NCBI GenBank assembly: GCA_902793335.1
Contig: CADBCZ010000012.1
Coordinates: 1 to 61,141, forward strand
DNA from: an uncultured Lachnospiraceae bacterium
GTDB taxonomy: Bacteria; Bacillota; Clostridia; Lachnospirales; Lachnospiraceae
Length of the DNA: 61,141 nucleotides
Direction: 5' to 3'
The position numbers were made by a program, and so were the translations under genes. How positions within the stretch are numbered: the stretch's first letter is position 1; the number at the start of each line of letters is the position of its first letter. The notes under the pieces are model-generated. The model saw only the letters and a list, made by a program, of their open reading frames with translations. It made no database searches and was not told the DNA's origin. This document shows positions 34,102 to 43,593 of this stretch, in pieces.

Positions 34102-35313
34102 TCATTTAACTTCTTCAATACTTTTTCTAAGAATTTCTACCGCCTTATCACAATCTTCTTTTGTTATGATAAGTGGTGGAACCATACGTATAATACGATT
34201 AGATGTAGCTGTCACAAGAAGCTTATTTTCCATGGCTTTGACCTTAACAGCAACAGCATCCACATTGTTAAACTCGACACCAACCAATAGACCAAGTCCA
34301 CGAACCTCTTTTACATCCGGCAATGTCTTTAACTGCTCCTTGAAATACTCTCCCATTTCTTTGGCATTTTCACCGCATTTATCCTCAATCATACCGTTAA
34401 TAGCCGCATAACCGGCTGCACAACAAACCGGATTACCTGAGAAAGTACAACCATGAGAACCCGGATTTAAAATCTTTGCACATTCCTCAGTCAAAACGAC
34501 TCCACCGAGTGGAAGTCCACCGCCAAGTGCTTTAGCCATAGAAAATGCATCCGGACGAACGCCATAATGCATCCAGGCCATTGGCTCACCACATCTGAAC
34601 CATCCTGTCTGCACCTCATCAAATAAAAGCAGAATATCTTTCTCGTCGCAAAGTTCTCTCAAGCCCTGCAAGAATTCTTTTGTAGCAGGGTACACTCCGC
34701 CCTCACCCTGACAAGGTTCAACCATAATCGCACATGTATTCTCTGTCACTGCATTTTTAAAGCTTTCCAAATCATTAAAATCGGCATACTTAAATCCCGG
34801 AAGATTAGGGAAGAAACCTGCCTGTATAGCCGTCTCCGGCTGACCCGTAGCTGTAAGTGCCGCATATGTTCTTCCATGGAAACTCTTCTTAGCGGTCACT
34901 ATCTCATAGTGATCCGGGCCGAATTTCTCCACACCACGTTTTCTTGCCATTTTAATCATCGCTTCGTTAGCCTCTGTTCCTGAATTCTGGAAGAATACTC
35001 TGTCAAATCCCGTCGTCTCACATATAAGCTTAGCAAGCATTGCCTGTGGTACATTATATGGATAAAGGCTTACATGCATAACCTGCTCAGCCTGTTCTTT
35101 AACAGCCTTAACTATTCTCTCATCACAGTTACCAAGAGAATTAACTGCTATTCCGGCATAGAAATCAAGATACTCATCACCATTCGTATCTTTTACATAG
35201 CAGCCCTTTGCATCCTCTATCACAATCGGAAAATGATATCCGATGTCAAGCAGGTACTTGTCTGAAATCTCCATTATCTCTTCTTTTGTTAATCCAAAAT
35301 CTGCACTCTTCAT
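34102..35313 (-). CDS. argD: Acetylornithine aminotransferase family protein
   Basis: A 403-aa class-III PLP aminotransferase. FQNSGTEANEAMIKMARK is the cofactor-phosphate region. LLFDEVQTGWFRCGEPMAW contains the PLP-ring aspartate, and SMAKALGGGLPLG the Schiff-base lysine. Length and N-terminal sequence (YHFPIVIEDAKGCYVKDTNG) suit ArgD, which moves an amino group between glutamate and N-acetylglutamate semialdehyde in arginine synthesis. The related 4-aminobutyrate or succinylornithine enzymes are alternatives. No other arg genes are adjacent except argH, 12 kb away. GAAGGA precedes the ATG. It heads the argD-cysK-YjdIJ set. Confidence 0.85.
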   Translation of the reverse strand: MKSADFGLTKEEIMEISDKYLLDIGYHFPIVIEDAKGCYVKDTNGDEYLDFYAGIAVNSLGNCDERIVKAVKEQAEQVMHVSLYPYNVPQAMLAKLICETTGFDRVFFQNSGTEANEAMIKMARKRGVEKFGPDHYEIVTAKKSFHGRTYAALTATGQPETAIQAGFFPNLPGFKYADFNDLESFKNAVTENTCAIMVEPCQGEGGVYPATKEFLQGLRELCDEKDILLLFDEVQTGWFRCGEPMAWMHYGVRPDAFSMAKALGGGLPLGGVVLTEECAKILNPGSHGCTFSGNPVCCAAGYAAINGMIEDKCGENAKEMGEYFKEQLKTLPDVKEVRGLGLLVGVEFNNVDAVAVKVKAMENKLLVTATSNRIIRMVPPLIITKEDCDKAVEILRKSIEEVK

Positions 35314-35341
35314 TAGTTTTGTCCTTCTTTCTCTTTATTAA

Positions 35342-36226
35342 TTAATTTCTCATCTCAACCTCAACACGGTTATACGGAATCTCAATCCCATTCTCATCAA
35401 AAGCAAGTTTGACCCGCTCTCTTAAATCCCATAGCGTACTCCAGTAATCAGATGTTGCAGCCCAGGCTCTGACTGCGATAGTCATACCGCTGTCATCAAA
35501 TGATGAAATGAAAATATCCTTAGGCTCCCCATCCAAAACCCTTTCATCTTTTGCCAAAATATCATTAATCACATCTTTCAATTTTCTGATATCCGTATTA
35601 TATGCAACCGGAATTGTTACTTCAAGTTTTCTTTTTGACTCACTTGTAACATTTACCAGACTGCTGTTAGTGAGAGTACCATTAGGTATTACTACCAACT
35701 TATTATCATGTGTAAGAAGCCTTGTATAAAATATGTCTATCGCATTTACTGTACCCTCAGGGCCATTGCCACTCATAGCTATGTAGTCACCAACCTTAAA
35801 AGGCTTTAACAACAATATCAACACGCCTCCTGCAAGGTTTGACAGAGCACCCTGAAGTGCCAGACCGATTGCCATGGAAGCTGTTGTCAATATAGCCACA
35901 AAACTCGTCACTTCAAATCCCAGAATTGTCGCTGCCGTGATAAAAACAAGAATGTATCCAACTATTCTTATAACTGACAACAAAAATCCTGCAACAGAAT
36001 CATCAATCTTAGATCTGTCAAATCCTCTCTTTGCAAGTTTGATAAGCAGTCCAGTCACCTTAATTCCCACGAATATAAAAATGAATGCTGCTATAACACT
36101 ACCGGATTTGTCAATAAGCCACTTCACTATATCATCCATAGTCTGTTTTACTATATCAACAGACTGTTCCACATTAGCTGCCGCAGTTTCAACAGACAAC
36201 GTCTCAGTTTCCAATAACATTTTCAT
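35342..36226 (-). CDS. Small-conductance mechanosensitive channel (MscS family)
   Basis: A 294-aa channel that opens under membrane tension to release solutes on osmotic downshift. Three transmembrane helices (~43-63, ~85-108, ~112-138) are followed by the cytoplasmic beta and alpha/beta domains. The third helix carries the glycine/alanine-packed pore sequence (SMAIGLALQGALSNLAGGVLIL), then FKVGDYIAMSG. The N-terminal ~35 residues are soluble and acidic. AAAGGCGAGG is at the start; a second ATG two codons in is equally possible. It sits between a terminator of glgB (36259-36297) and argD, about 30 bp upstream of the latter. Confidence 0.9.
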   Translation of the reverse strand: MKMLLETETLSVETAAANVEQSVDIVKQTMDDIVKWLIDKSGSVIAAFIFIFVGIKVTGLLIKLAKRGFDRSKIDDSVAGFLLSVIRIVGYILVFITAATILGFEVTSFVAILTTASMAIGLALQGALSNLAGGVLILLLKPFKVGDYIAMSGNGPEGTVNAIDIFYTRLLTHDNKLVVIPNGTLTNSSLVNVTSESKRKLEVTIPVAYNTDIRKLKDVINDILAKDERVLDGEPKDIFISSFDDSGMTIAVRAWAATSDYWSTLWDLRERVKLAFDENGIEIPYNRVEVEMRN

Positions 36227-36258
36227 CCTCGCCTTTCCGTAATATAATTATATACATG

Positions 36259-36297
36259 ATAAGCTGTTACCAATAATTATAATCAGTAACAGCTTAT
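36259..36297 (-). terminator. Terminator between glgB and mscS
   Basis: ATAAGCTGTTAC (36259-36270) and GTAACAGCTTAT (36286-36297) form a perfect 12-bp stem with a 15-base loop. The minus strand continues CATGTATATAATT, so the T-tract is weak but the stem is strong. Confidence 0.65.
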
Positions 36298-36326
36298 ATA
36301 CACTTACCATATAATAACTTCAGCAA

Positions 36327-38732
36327 CTACGACTCATTGATTTTCTTTGCAGCAGAACCGGTATTCTTAGCCGTTGTTGTCGCTGCCTTTTTCTTAGTCG
36401 CAGTTCCTCTTGCAGTTGTTTTCTTAGCAGTGGTTTTAGACGTAGTCTTTTCCTTCTTAACTGTAGAAGACTTTGCTCTCTTAGCTGTTTGTCGTTTCTC
36501 TTTCTTTCCTGATTCATAAGGAACAGCTTCCTCATCCGTAAGTTTGAATATACTCATGGAAAGCGGTGCAAGTGAGATAAGCAATGAATTTCTTCTGCCA
36601 TCGCATGTAGATCTTCTACTTGCACGAACATGGGGATTAACACTTCCATCCCCACCAAACTCAACCAGCTCGCTTGAAAATACTTCTTTATAGTTGCCTT
36701 CATGCGGTACACCAATCTTGTAATCATTGTATGTAGATGGTGTAAAGTTAAACACTATAAGAAGCGTGTCTTCTTTCTTATTAGTCTTTCTAACGAAAGA
36801 TACAATACTCTCATTAGCAGCTTTGTTGTTAATCCAGTCAAATCCATCTGCATTATTGTCTAACAGATACAGAGCCGGCTCTTTTTTGTACAAGTGATTA
36901 AGAGCTTTCACATAATTCTTAAGAATCATGTGTGCATCAAAATCAAGTAAATCCCACTCTAACTCACCTGTTGACGAAAACTCCTTGAACTGAGCAAATT
37001 CCTGTCCCATTGAGAGAAGTTTCTTTCCCGGATGAGTCAACATACAACCATATAAGAGCCGAAGATTAGAGAACTTCTCCTCGTATCCGCCAGGCATCTG
37101 ATCAACAATAGAACCTTTGCCTCCCACAACCTCGTTATGAGAAAACTCAAGTATATAATTCTCATCATAAGCACTACCAAGACTGTCTATCAGTTTCTTA
37201 TGCTCATATTTTCTATAAAGCGGATCCAACGCCATGTATGACAACAGATTATTCATCCATGACATATTCCACTGATAGTCAAATCCCATTCCACCTTCAC
37301 TAACACTATCTGTAAGCATCGGCCATCCGGACTCATCTTCAACAATCATCTTACAATACGGAAAACGCTCATCAATTATAGTATTAAGTGTCTTGAAGAA
37401 CTCTATTGCATCAAGATTCTCGTTGCCACCATATTGATTAGGAATCCAATTGCCGTACGAACGTCCGTAATCCAGATACAACATAGATGCTGCACTGTCA
37501 ATTCTAAGTCCATCCAAATGATACTTTGATATCCAATATATAGCATTAGAAATAAGATAATTACTTACTTCTTTTCTTCCGTAATCAAAAATGTAGGTTC
37601 CCCATCTTGGATTCTCACTTCTGCGCTTATCAGCAGGCTCATAAAGCGGTTCGCCATCAAACCTTGCAAGTCCGCTTTCATTCATGGGGAACTGGCTGGG
37701 TACCCAATCACAGATAACACCAATACCCTTACTATGCATGTAGTCAACAAAATACATAAAGTCAGACGGCGTTCCATATCTTGATGTCGGAGCAAAAAAA
37801 CCGGCAGTCTGATATCCAAAGCTTGAATCATTCTCATGCTCCATTATCGGCATTAACTCAACATGAGTATATCCCATATCTGCAACATATTTTGCCAATT
37901 CGAGTGCAATCTCTCTGTATGTATAAAATTCCCTGCCATCCTTAGGACGCTTAAATGAACCCAAATGAACTTCATATATGTTCATTGGCATTTCTTTATC
38001 AGCGCATTTCGACAGGTCGTCCATATAATCAGAATCTCCCCACTCATAAGAAAGATCAGCAATCATTGATGCATTACCGGGACGCAATTCAACAGCATTA
38101 CCATACGGATCAGGCTTCATAAATGTATTTCCATTACTGTTCTGAATCTCATATTTATAAATCTCTCCGGTCTTAAGTCCGGGAATGAACAATTCAAAAA
38201 TACCTGAGTATTCAATACGTCTCATAGCATGAAGACGCCCATTCCATTTATTGAAATTACCTACAACCGATACTCTCACTGCACGCGGAGCCCATACAGC
38301 AAAAAGAACACCTTCTACACCATCTAATATGCAAGGATGTGCTCCTAACTTTTCAAATATCTCGTAATGAATTCCATCTCCAAACCTACTTATGTCAATA
38401 GGATCGATAACAGGTTCAAAGGAATATGGATCAACAACTTCTTCTTTTGTTCCATCCGGATATTTCACTACATAATAATAGTCAAAACTTTTCTTATCCG
38501 GAATCTTAACCGTGAAAAAGCCAGCTATTCTCTCACTCACCAGATCATATTTGTCTTTGCTATTCTTGCTTACAGCAGTGACACTTTCCGCACCTGGAAA
38601 AAATGCATTGATGTAAACCCCATCAATCGACTCGTGCATACCAAGTATATGATGTGGATTATCATGGCGTCCTGCAGCCAATGATTCGGCCTCTGCCCAA
38701 TTAATTGCGAACACCGATCTTTTGTTAGTCAT
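36327..38732 (-). CDS. glgB: 1,4-alpha-glucan branching enzyme with lysine/alanine-rich tail
   Basis: An 801-aa GH13 enzyme creating alpha-1,6 branches in glycogen. The N-terminal CBM48 domains (~20-230) precede the catalytic barrel with VKEL-type strand VELMPIMEHENDSSFGYQ, nucleophile in GLRIDSAASM, acid in MIVEDESG and EFSHNEVVGGK. The all-beta C-terminal domain ends near 725. After residue ~745 follows a ~55-residue tail almost entirely K, A, T, R and S (TVKKEKTTSKTTAKKTTARG-like), resembling histone H1 or HupB tails and not part of ordinary GlgB. GCAGGAG precedes the ATG. It follows the P-loop protein gene by 24 bp and is read from the promoter at 39400-39428. Confidence 0.93.
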   Translation of the reverse strand: MTNKRSVFAINWAEAESLAAGRHDNPHHILGMHESIDGVYINAFFPGAESVTAVSKNSKDKYDLVSERIAGFFTVKIPDKKSFDYYYVVKYPDGTKEEVVDPYSFEPVIDPIDISRFGDGIHYEIFEKLGAHPCILDGVEGVLFAVWAPRAVRVSVVGNFNKWNGRLHAMRRIEYSGIFELFIPGLKTGEIYKYEIQNSNGNTFMKPDPYGNAVELRPGNASMIADLSYEWGDSDYMDDLSKCADKEMPMNIYEVHLGSFKRPKDGREFYTYREIALELAKYVADMGYTHVELMPIMEHENDSSFGYQTAGFFAPTSRYGTPSDFMYFVDYMHSKGIGVICDWVPSQFPMNESGLARFDGEPLYEPADKRRSENPRWGTYIFDYGRKEVSNYLISNAIYWISKYHLDGLRIDSAASMLYLDYGRSYGNWIPNQYGGNENLDAIEFFKTLNTIIDERFPYCKMIVEDESGWPMLTDSVSEGGMGFDYQWNMSWMNNLLSYMALDPLYRKYEHKKLIDSLGSAYDENYILEFSHNEVVGGKGSIVDQMPGGYEEKFSNLRLLYGCMLTHPGKKLLSMGQEFAQFKEFSSTGELEWDLLDFDAHMILKNYVKALNHLYKKEPALYLLDNNADGFDWINNKAANESIVSFVRKTNKKEDTLLIVFNFTPSTYNDYKIGVPHEGNYKEVFSSELVEFGGDGSVNPHVRASRRSTCDGRRNSLLISLAPLSMSIFKLTDEEAVPYESGKKEKRQTAKRAKSSTVKKEKTTSKTTAKKTTARGTATKKKAATTTAKNTGSAAKKINES

Positions 38733-38756
38733 ATCGTTCTCCTGCTTTTCGCTTAT

Positions 38757-39326
38757 TTATTCACCACGCAACTCTTTAACCACTCTCTTAATAGACTCGT
38801 TGAATTCTTCCTCCGAAGAGTTCTCAAAAACGATTAATTCCTTAATGTTATCAGGCTGATTAAAATTGCAACTTGCTATGTACTCATCCCAATGTTCTAA
38901 CTTCCAGGTATCTCTGTCAGAGTTACGTTTAATCATTCTCTCCTTGCAAACTTCAACCCTGGTATTAACCCATATAACCACCAGTTCTGCTCCATGTCTT
39001 GCAAGTCTCTCCCTGAGAGAATCCAGATACTCGTCATCTCTGATTTCATCAGTGAACGGAGCGTTGATTAACACTGTATCATTATAGTCCAACGCTTCCA
39101 TTGCAAGATCCAGTACACAATAATACTCATAGTCACGAATCTCTCTCTGAAAGAAATCGGAGGAACGATTATACTCTTCACCCGCCACCTTAAAAATTTG
39201 TTTTGATAAAACAATAAGGGTATCCTTATCAAGGTATACGCAATTAGTTAATGCTTTTGCAATCTGCTTAGAAATAAAGGTCTTTCCACACGCTGGGGGT
39301 GATGTAACCAAAATTAAATGTTTCAT
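38757..39326 (-). CDS. P-loop nucleoside/nucleotide kinase-like protein
   Basis: A 189-aa AAA/kinase-type NTPase. Walker A is SPPACGKTF (9-17), a Walker B-like TVLINAPF lies at ~84-91, and RVEVCKERMIKRNSDRDTWK provides lid arginines. The size and layout match small ATP-dependent kinases of the zeta-toxin/shikimate-kinase-like group that phosphorylate metabolites. The substrate is unknown. It has its own strong promoter and precedes glgB by 24 bp, so a sugar or nucleotide-sugar substrate is conceivable, but that is inference. Confidence 0.72.
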   Translation of the reverse strand: MKHLILVTSPPACGKTFISKQIAKALTNCVYLDKDTLIVLSKQIFKVAGEEYNRSSDFFQREIRDYEYYCVLDLAMEALDYNDTVLINAPFTDEIRDDEYLDSLRERLARHGAELVVIWVNTRVEVCKERMIKRNSDRDTWKLEHWDEYIASCNFNQPDNIKELIVFENSSEEEFNESIKRVVKELRGE

Positions 39327-39399
39327 AAAATAATGTGCCTCCTTTATGATATAACGAGCAAATTATCATTTGTCCGTTTCATTACAATATACGAACGGA

Positions 39400-39428
39400 A
39401 TTATACCATAATTATAGAGACTTGACAA
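39400..39428 (-). promoter_or_regulatory. Strong sigma-A promoter of the kinase-glgB operon
   Basis: On the minus strand TTGTCA (39423-39428), a 17-bp spacer and TATAAT (39400-39405) preceded by TGG, giving an extended -10. It lies about 75 bp upstream of the kinase start, downstream of the sigG stop. Confidence 0.8.
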
Positions 39429-39448
39429 TAAAATACATTCATTTTTTC

Positions 39449-40228
39449 TCATATATCCAAGTAAGTTTTCATGTTCTTTAAGGCAGATTTTTCAAGTCTG
39501 GACACCTGAGCCTGAGATATAGCAATTTCGTCGGCAACCTCTGTCTGTGTTTTACCCTCAAAAAACCTTAGTTTTATTATATTATACTCTCTTTCAGTAA
39601 GCCTTTTCATAGCCTCTTTCAAGGATATATCCTCAACCCATGCATCCTCCTTATTCTTTTTATCTTTCACCTGATCCATCAGATATAATGTATCTCCACC
39701 ATCCTGATAGACAGGATCGTAGAGAGAAACCGGAGTTGCTATCGCATCTAGTGCCATAACAACCATCTCCTTTTCCATGTCAATTTCTTTTGCAATTTCA
39801 TCAATAGTAGCCTCCCTGTTTTGTTCGCTCAATATCTTTTCTTTCGCGTATATCGCCTTATAGGCAATATCGCGCAACGAACGTGATACTCTTATCGCAC
39901 TGTTATCTCTTAAATATCTTCTGCACTCTCCGATTATCATCGGAACAGCATAAGTTGAAAACCTAACATTTAAACTGCGGTCAAAATTGTCTATAGCCTT
40001 AATCAGACCTATACATCCCACCTGGAACAGGTCATCAGCATTCTCTCCGGCAGCCTGAAATCTCCTGATAACAGAAAGCACCAGTCTGAGATTGCCCTCT
40101 ATCAATTTTTCTCTGGCATGCTTATCTCCCTGTTCAATCTTAATAAACAACTCATTCTTTTCATCGTTGGTAAGAATCGGTAATTTAGATGTATTAACCC
40201 CGCATATAACGACTTTATTGAGCGCCAT
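39449..40228 (-). CDS. sigG: Sporulation sigma factor G
   Basis: A 259-aa sigma-70 factor active in the forespore after engulfment. The SigG-specific N-terminus (NKVVICGVNTSKLPILTNDE) leads to region 2 (NLRLVLSVIRRF..DDLFQVGCIGLIKAIDNFD), region 3 (~105-165) and region 4 (LTEREYNIIKLRFFEGKTQTEVADEIAISQAQVSRLEK). The position after spoIIGA-sigE is the conserved Firmicute order. A strong AAGGAGG precedes the ATG. The 99-bp spacer after sigE shows no clear forespore-type promoter. Confidence 0.94.
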   Translation of the reverse strand: MALNKVVICGVNTSKLPILTNDEKNELFIKIEQGDKHAREKLIEGNLRLVLSVIRRFQAAGENADDLFQVGCIGLIKAIDNFDRSLNVRFSTYAVPMIIGECRRYLRDNSAIRVSRSLRDIAYKAIYAKEKILSEQNREATIDEIAKEIDMEKEMVVMALDAIATPVSLYDPVYQDGGDTLYLMDQVKDKKNKEDAWVEDISLKEAMKRLTEREYNIIKLRFFEGKTQTEVADEIAISQAQVSRLEKSALKNMKTYLDI

Positions 40229-40327
40229 CTTTAATGTTTCCTCCTTACACCATTTAAACTCTTATGGTTAAGGATTAACAATATTAATATTATTTATTCT
40301 AAATACATAACGGAAATCATTTCCTTT

Positions 40328-41065
40328 TTACGACCCGATACGCAACATTTCTTTCTTGAGTCTTTTCATTATCTTCTTTTCCAGTCTGGAAATATATGAT
40401 TGTGATATTCCAAGCAAATCGGCCACCTCTTTTTGAGTAAGTTCTTCCCCCTTCGGATCTTTAAGACCAAATCTCAATTCAACAATTTTCTTTTCCCTTT
40501 CCGATAATATACACATAGCCTTTTTGAGAAGCTCCTTATCAACCTCATCCTCAATATCCCTATATATAACATCTTCCTCCGTACCCAAAATATCAGATAA
40601 CAACAGTTCATTACCATCCCAATCCACATTAAGCGGTTCATCTATAGAAACCTCCATCTTAGTCTTTGCACTTCTCCTTAGATACATCAATATTTCATTT
40701 TCTATACATCGCGATGCATATGTTGCCAATTTTATTTTTTTATCCATCTTAAATGTATTTACTGCCTTAATAAGACCAATAGTTCCAATCGAAATCAGGT
40801 CTTCGACCCCGACACCGGTATTGTCAAATTTTTTAGCTATGTACACCACCAGTCTCAGATTATGTTCTATAAGAATACTCTTAGCCTCTGTACTATCGGT
40901 TTCCTCCAGCTTTTCAAGTAATTCCTTCTCCTCCTCAGCATCTAACGGAGCCGGCAGGATATCCGCTCCCCCGATATAGTGAACTTCCTTTTTAGGAATG
41001 AGGAAAACACTTGCCACACTCTGCATTACCGTAAGCTTAAATTTATCTCCACTTATAATATCCAC
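40328..41065 (-). CDS. sigE: Sporulation sigma factor E (pro-protein)
   Basis: About 245 aa, the mother-cell sigma factor made as inactive pro-SigE. The sequence [17 protein letters not shown] aligns with the processing region EVYYIGG of B. subtilis, so ~30 N-terminal residues form the pro-peptide cut by SpoIIGA. Regions 2 ([24 protein letters not shown]) and 4 ([23 protein letters not shown]) are highly conserved. I favour the GTG at 41065, nine bases after GGAGG. A longer frame from an ATG at 41098 would overlap spoIIGA by 11 bp and place the ribosome site inside the gene. Confidence 0.92.
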   Translation of the reverse strand: MDIISGDKFKLTVMQSVASVFLIPKKEVHYIGGADILPAPLDAEEEKELLEKLEETDSTEAKSILIEHNLRLVVYIAKKFDNTGVGVEDLISIGTIGLIKAVNTFKMDKKIKLATYASRCIENEILMYLRRSAKTKMEVSIDEPLNVDWDGNELLLSDILGTEEDVIYRDIEDEVDKELLKKAMCILSEREKKIVELRFGLKDPKGEELTQKEVADLLGISQSYISRLEKKIMKRLKKEMLRIGS

Positions 41066-41087
41066 AACACCTATCCTCCAAATATCT

Positions 41088-41945
41088 TTAATTATCATCA
41101 GAAAAAATCAGTCCATTGTACATCTTTCCCCGAAACATACTCCCATCGGCTACCGCGATCGGTTGTTTCAAATAAACCTTATCCTTTCCAACAACCTCTA
41201 CTGAATCTATAATAAAACACAGCAGCTTCCCTCTTGACTTCCCAATACTTTGATAAGAAATCTCATGAAAGCAAATGTTCTTTTGCTCAACCAACAGCGG
41301 GTCACCATAATCCATAAAACCCACTTTGCTGTATTTTTTTATATATTCAAACTCTTTTGCAGATACTATTCTTTCAATCACATTATCCGAAAGTATCAGT
41401 ACAGGTTTTCTATAAACACAATCCCATAACTGATTACCGCTGTCCATAAATACATGTTCTTCACAGTTCTTTCCTGCATTATGCAATTTTATTACATAAA
41501 TATATTTTCTTTTCTCACTGCACGCAGATAAATGTCTAAACAATATCAAGCCCGTTATCATGCTAATGAGAAATATTATCGTCCACCTATAAAATGATAT
41601 ATGTACCATTTCTGATTTGTTTTTATAAAACTGAACCAATCCTCCAAACAGAAACGTAATAGTGGTGGACAGAAGCCATTTTTTGATGAAGCCACCCGAT
41701 GTACCAAGTGAAATAAAAACAGCTCCAATGTTGATTACGATTGAAAGGAAAATCCCCGAAAAACCAATCAGAAGTTTTGGATAAAAAATGAAAGGCAGAA
41801 ATGCCAAAGAACCAAACAACGCCCCCAGACCAATTCTTAATAAACTTATTTTCTGATGGATAATATGTCCTGTAATTAACAACACATAAAAATCCACTAA
41901 GAAATTGAGTACAAATATAAGATCCAGACAGACTGTAATTTTCAA
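41088..41945 (-). CDS. spoIIGA: Sigma-E processing peptidase SpoIIGA
   Basis: A 285-aa membrane aspartic protease that cleaves the pro-peptide of SigE in the mother cell upon a forespore signal. Five hydrophobic helices occupy residues ~5-155. The soluble C-terminal half has the active-site motif MDSGNQLWD (Asp near residue 170). The start is a TTG after AAAGGACGGGG. It is immediately upstream of sigE, as in all endospore formers, and separated from ftsZ by a terminator (42028-42052). Confidence 0.92.
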   Translation of the reverse strand: MKITVCLDLIFVLNFLVDFYVLLITGHIIHQKISLLRIGLGALFGSLAFLPFIFYPKLLIGFSGIFLSIVINIGAVFISLGTSGGFIKKWLLSTTITFLFGGLVQFYKNKSEMVHISFYRWTIIFLISMITGLILFRHLSACSEKRKYIYVIKLHNAGKNCEEHVFMDSGNQLWDCVYRKPVLILSDNVIERIVSAKEFEYIKKYSKVGFMDYGDPLLVEQKNICFHEISYQSIGKSRGKLLCFIIDSVEVVGKDKVYLKQPIAVADGSMFRGKMYNGLIFSDDN

Positions 41946-42027
41946 TTATAATCCCCGTCCTTTCAAATAGAATATATACCTATTGGTGCTCAAAAACCGT
42001 CGAAAAAAAGAACTTCAAAACGCAAAA

Positions 42028-42052
42028 AGAGACCGGATACAATCCGATCTCT
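42028..42052 (-). terminator. Terminator after ftsZ
   Basis: AGAGACCGGAT (42028-42038) and ATCCGATCTCT (42042-42052) form a stem of 10 pairs with one mismatch and a 3-base loop, and the minus strand continues CTCTTTTTGC. It divides the division cluster from the sporulation genes. Confidence 0.8.
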
Positions 42053-42074
42053 AATCATACATATAAAAACTATA

Positions 42075-43499
42075 TTATCTTCTCTTAAGGAATTCCGGAA
42101 TCTTAATACTTCCATCAGCTTCCTGACGAGGAGCCTGCGGTCTGGCTGTAGTAACAGGTGTTGCCTGAGCTCCTGTATTAGCTGCGTTTCCCTGTGCACC
42201 ACTCAGAAAAGATGGCTTAGGTGCTGTCTTAGGCTGAGGTGTTGCTACCGGTTGTCCACCATATGTAGGTGCCTGCTGTGAACCCTGAGCAAATCCTCCC
42301 TGATTGTTAGAAACATGATTAGCACCCGTCTGACGATAAGCCGGCTGCTGATTATAATGTGTAGCAGCACTCTGGGCAGCAACCTGATTCTGTAATGGTT
42401 GTACAGTCTGCTGTACCGGCTGTACCGACTGTGCCGGCTGAGCCGTCGGAGTAGCTGGAGTACTTGCAGGCTGAGTTGCCTGAGATTGAACCGGTTTTGT
42501 AAATGCAGGCATAGAAGACTGTGCGAAGTTTCCGTATGTCTTCTTAGCTGCTGCCTCAATACCGGTTGCGATGATTGTAATGCTTACCTCATCGCCCATA
42601 GTCTCATTATCTACAGTACCAAAAATAATATTAACTTCATCTCCGGCTGCTTCTGTAAGATAATTAACTGCATCATATGCTTCAATCATTCCAATATTAC
42701 CGGCAAAGTTAATTATAATATCTGTCGCACCAGAAACTGTTGTCTCAAGAAGTGGTGATTCCATAGCCTGCTTAATTGCATCAACTGCTTTATCCTCTCC
42801 GCTTCCTCTACCAATACCAATGTGAGCAATACCTTTATCTCTCATTACAGACTGGATATCTGCAAAGTCAAGATTAATAATTCCCGGACTCTGAATAAGA
42901 TCTGTTACACCTTGAACACCCTGCTGTAATACCTCATCTGCTTTCTTAAGAGCATCAGGTATTGTAGTTCTCTTATCACAAATCTGAAGAAGTTTATCAT
43001 TGGGAACAACGATCAATGTATCAACGTTGTTCTTAAGTTTTTCTATTCCCGCCATAGCATTATTCATACGAGGCTTACCTTCAAAAGAAAATGGTTTTGT
43101 AACAACGCCTACAGTAAGAATTCCAAGGTTCTTTGCTATCTCTGCAACAATAGGAGCTGCACCTGTACCTGTTCCACCGCCCATTCCGCATGTAACAAAT
43201 ACCATATCAGCATCTTTAACAAGCTCTGTAATCTCCTCTCTATTCTCTTCGATAGCGCCTGCACCAACTTCAGGTTTTGCGCCTGCGCCCAATCCCTTAG
43301 TCAGCTTCTCACCAATCTGAATCTTTGTAGGTGCTTTTGACGTAGCCAACACCTGCTTGTCTGTATTGATTGCAACGAGATCTACACCATTGATGTTCTC
43401 ATCAATCATACGATTAACTGCGTTATTTCCGGCTCCACCTACTCCGATAACAAGTATCTTAGCAGGTCCTTTTTCTTCCATTGTTTTTATTTCAAGCAA
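42075..43499 (-). CDS. ftsZ: Cell division protein FtsZ
   Basis: A 474-aa tubulin-like GTPase that builds the Z-ring. [13 protein letters not shown] opens the nucleotide-binding domain, [10 protein letters not shown] is the tubulin signature loop and NFADIQSVM-type T7 sequence ([11 protein letters not shown]) follows. The globular part ends near residue 320. A linker of about 140 residues, very rich in Q, A, P and T, precedes the C-terminal peptide [10 protein letters not shown] that binds FtsA/SepF-type partners. This linker is far longer than the ~50 residues of B. subtilis. The start is a TTG eight bases after AAGGAGG. ftsA is not adjacent; in this group SepF usually replaces it. Confidence 0.97.
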   Translation of the reverse strand: MLEIKTMEEKGPAKILVIGVGGAGNNAVNRMIDENINGVDLVAINTDKQVLATSKAPTKIQIGEKLTKGLGAGAKPEVGAGAIEENREEITELVKDADMVFVTCGMGGGTGTGAAPIVAEIAKNLGILTVGVVTKPFSFEGKPRMNNAMAGIEKLKNNVDTLIVVPNDKLLQICDKRTTIPDALKKADEVLQQGVQGVTDLIQSPGIINLDFADIQSVMRDKGIAHIGIGRGSGEDKAVDAIKQAMESPLLETTVSGATDIIINFAGNIGMIEAYDAVNYLTEAAGDEVNIIFGTVDNETMGDEVSITIIATGIEAAAKKTYGNFAQSSMPAFTKPVQSQATQPASTPATPTAQPAQSVQPVQQTVQPLQNQVAAQSAATHYNQQPAYRQTGANHVSNNQGGFAQGSQQAPTYGGQPVATPQPKTAPKPSFLSGAQGNAANTGAQATPVTTARPQAPRQEADGSIKIPEFLKRR

Positions 43500-43593
43500 G
43501 GTAATTTCCTCCTTAATTAAATTATTCTTATTCCATTAGTACACATACAAATATATAATACTGTCTTTTTCTAATAAAATCAAGACTAAAACA

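Noticed and set aside
36327-36500. GlgB tail explained as a frameshift read-through
   Set aside because: The K/A/T-rich tail is continuous in frame with a normal beta-domain, uses sensible codons and ends at a single stop before a terminator, so I keep it as real pending read checks.
40524-43539. Several plus-strand open frames opposite sigE and ftsZ
   Set aside because: They overlap highly conserved genes on the other strand, are serine-rich as expected from reverse frames, and lack start signals.
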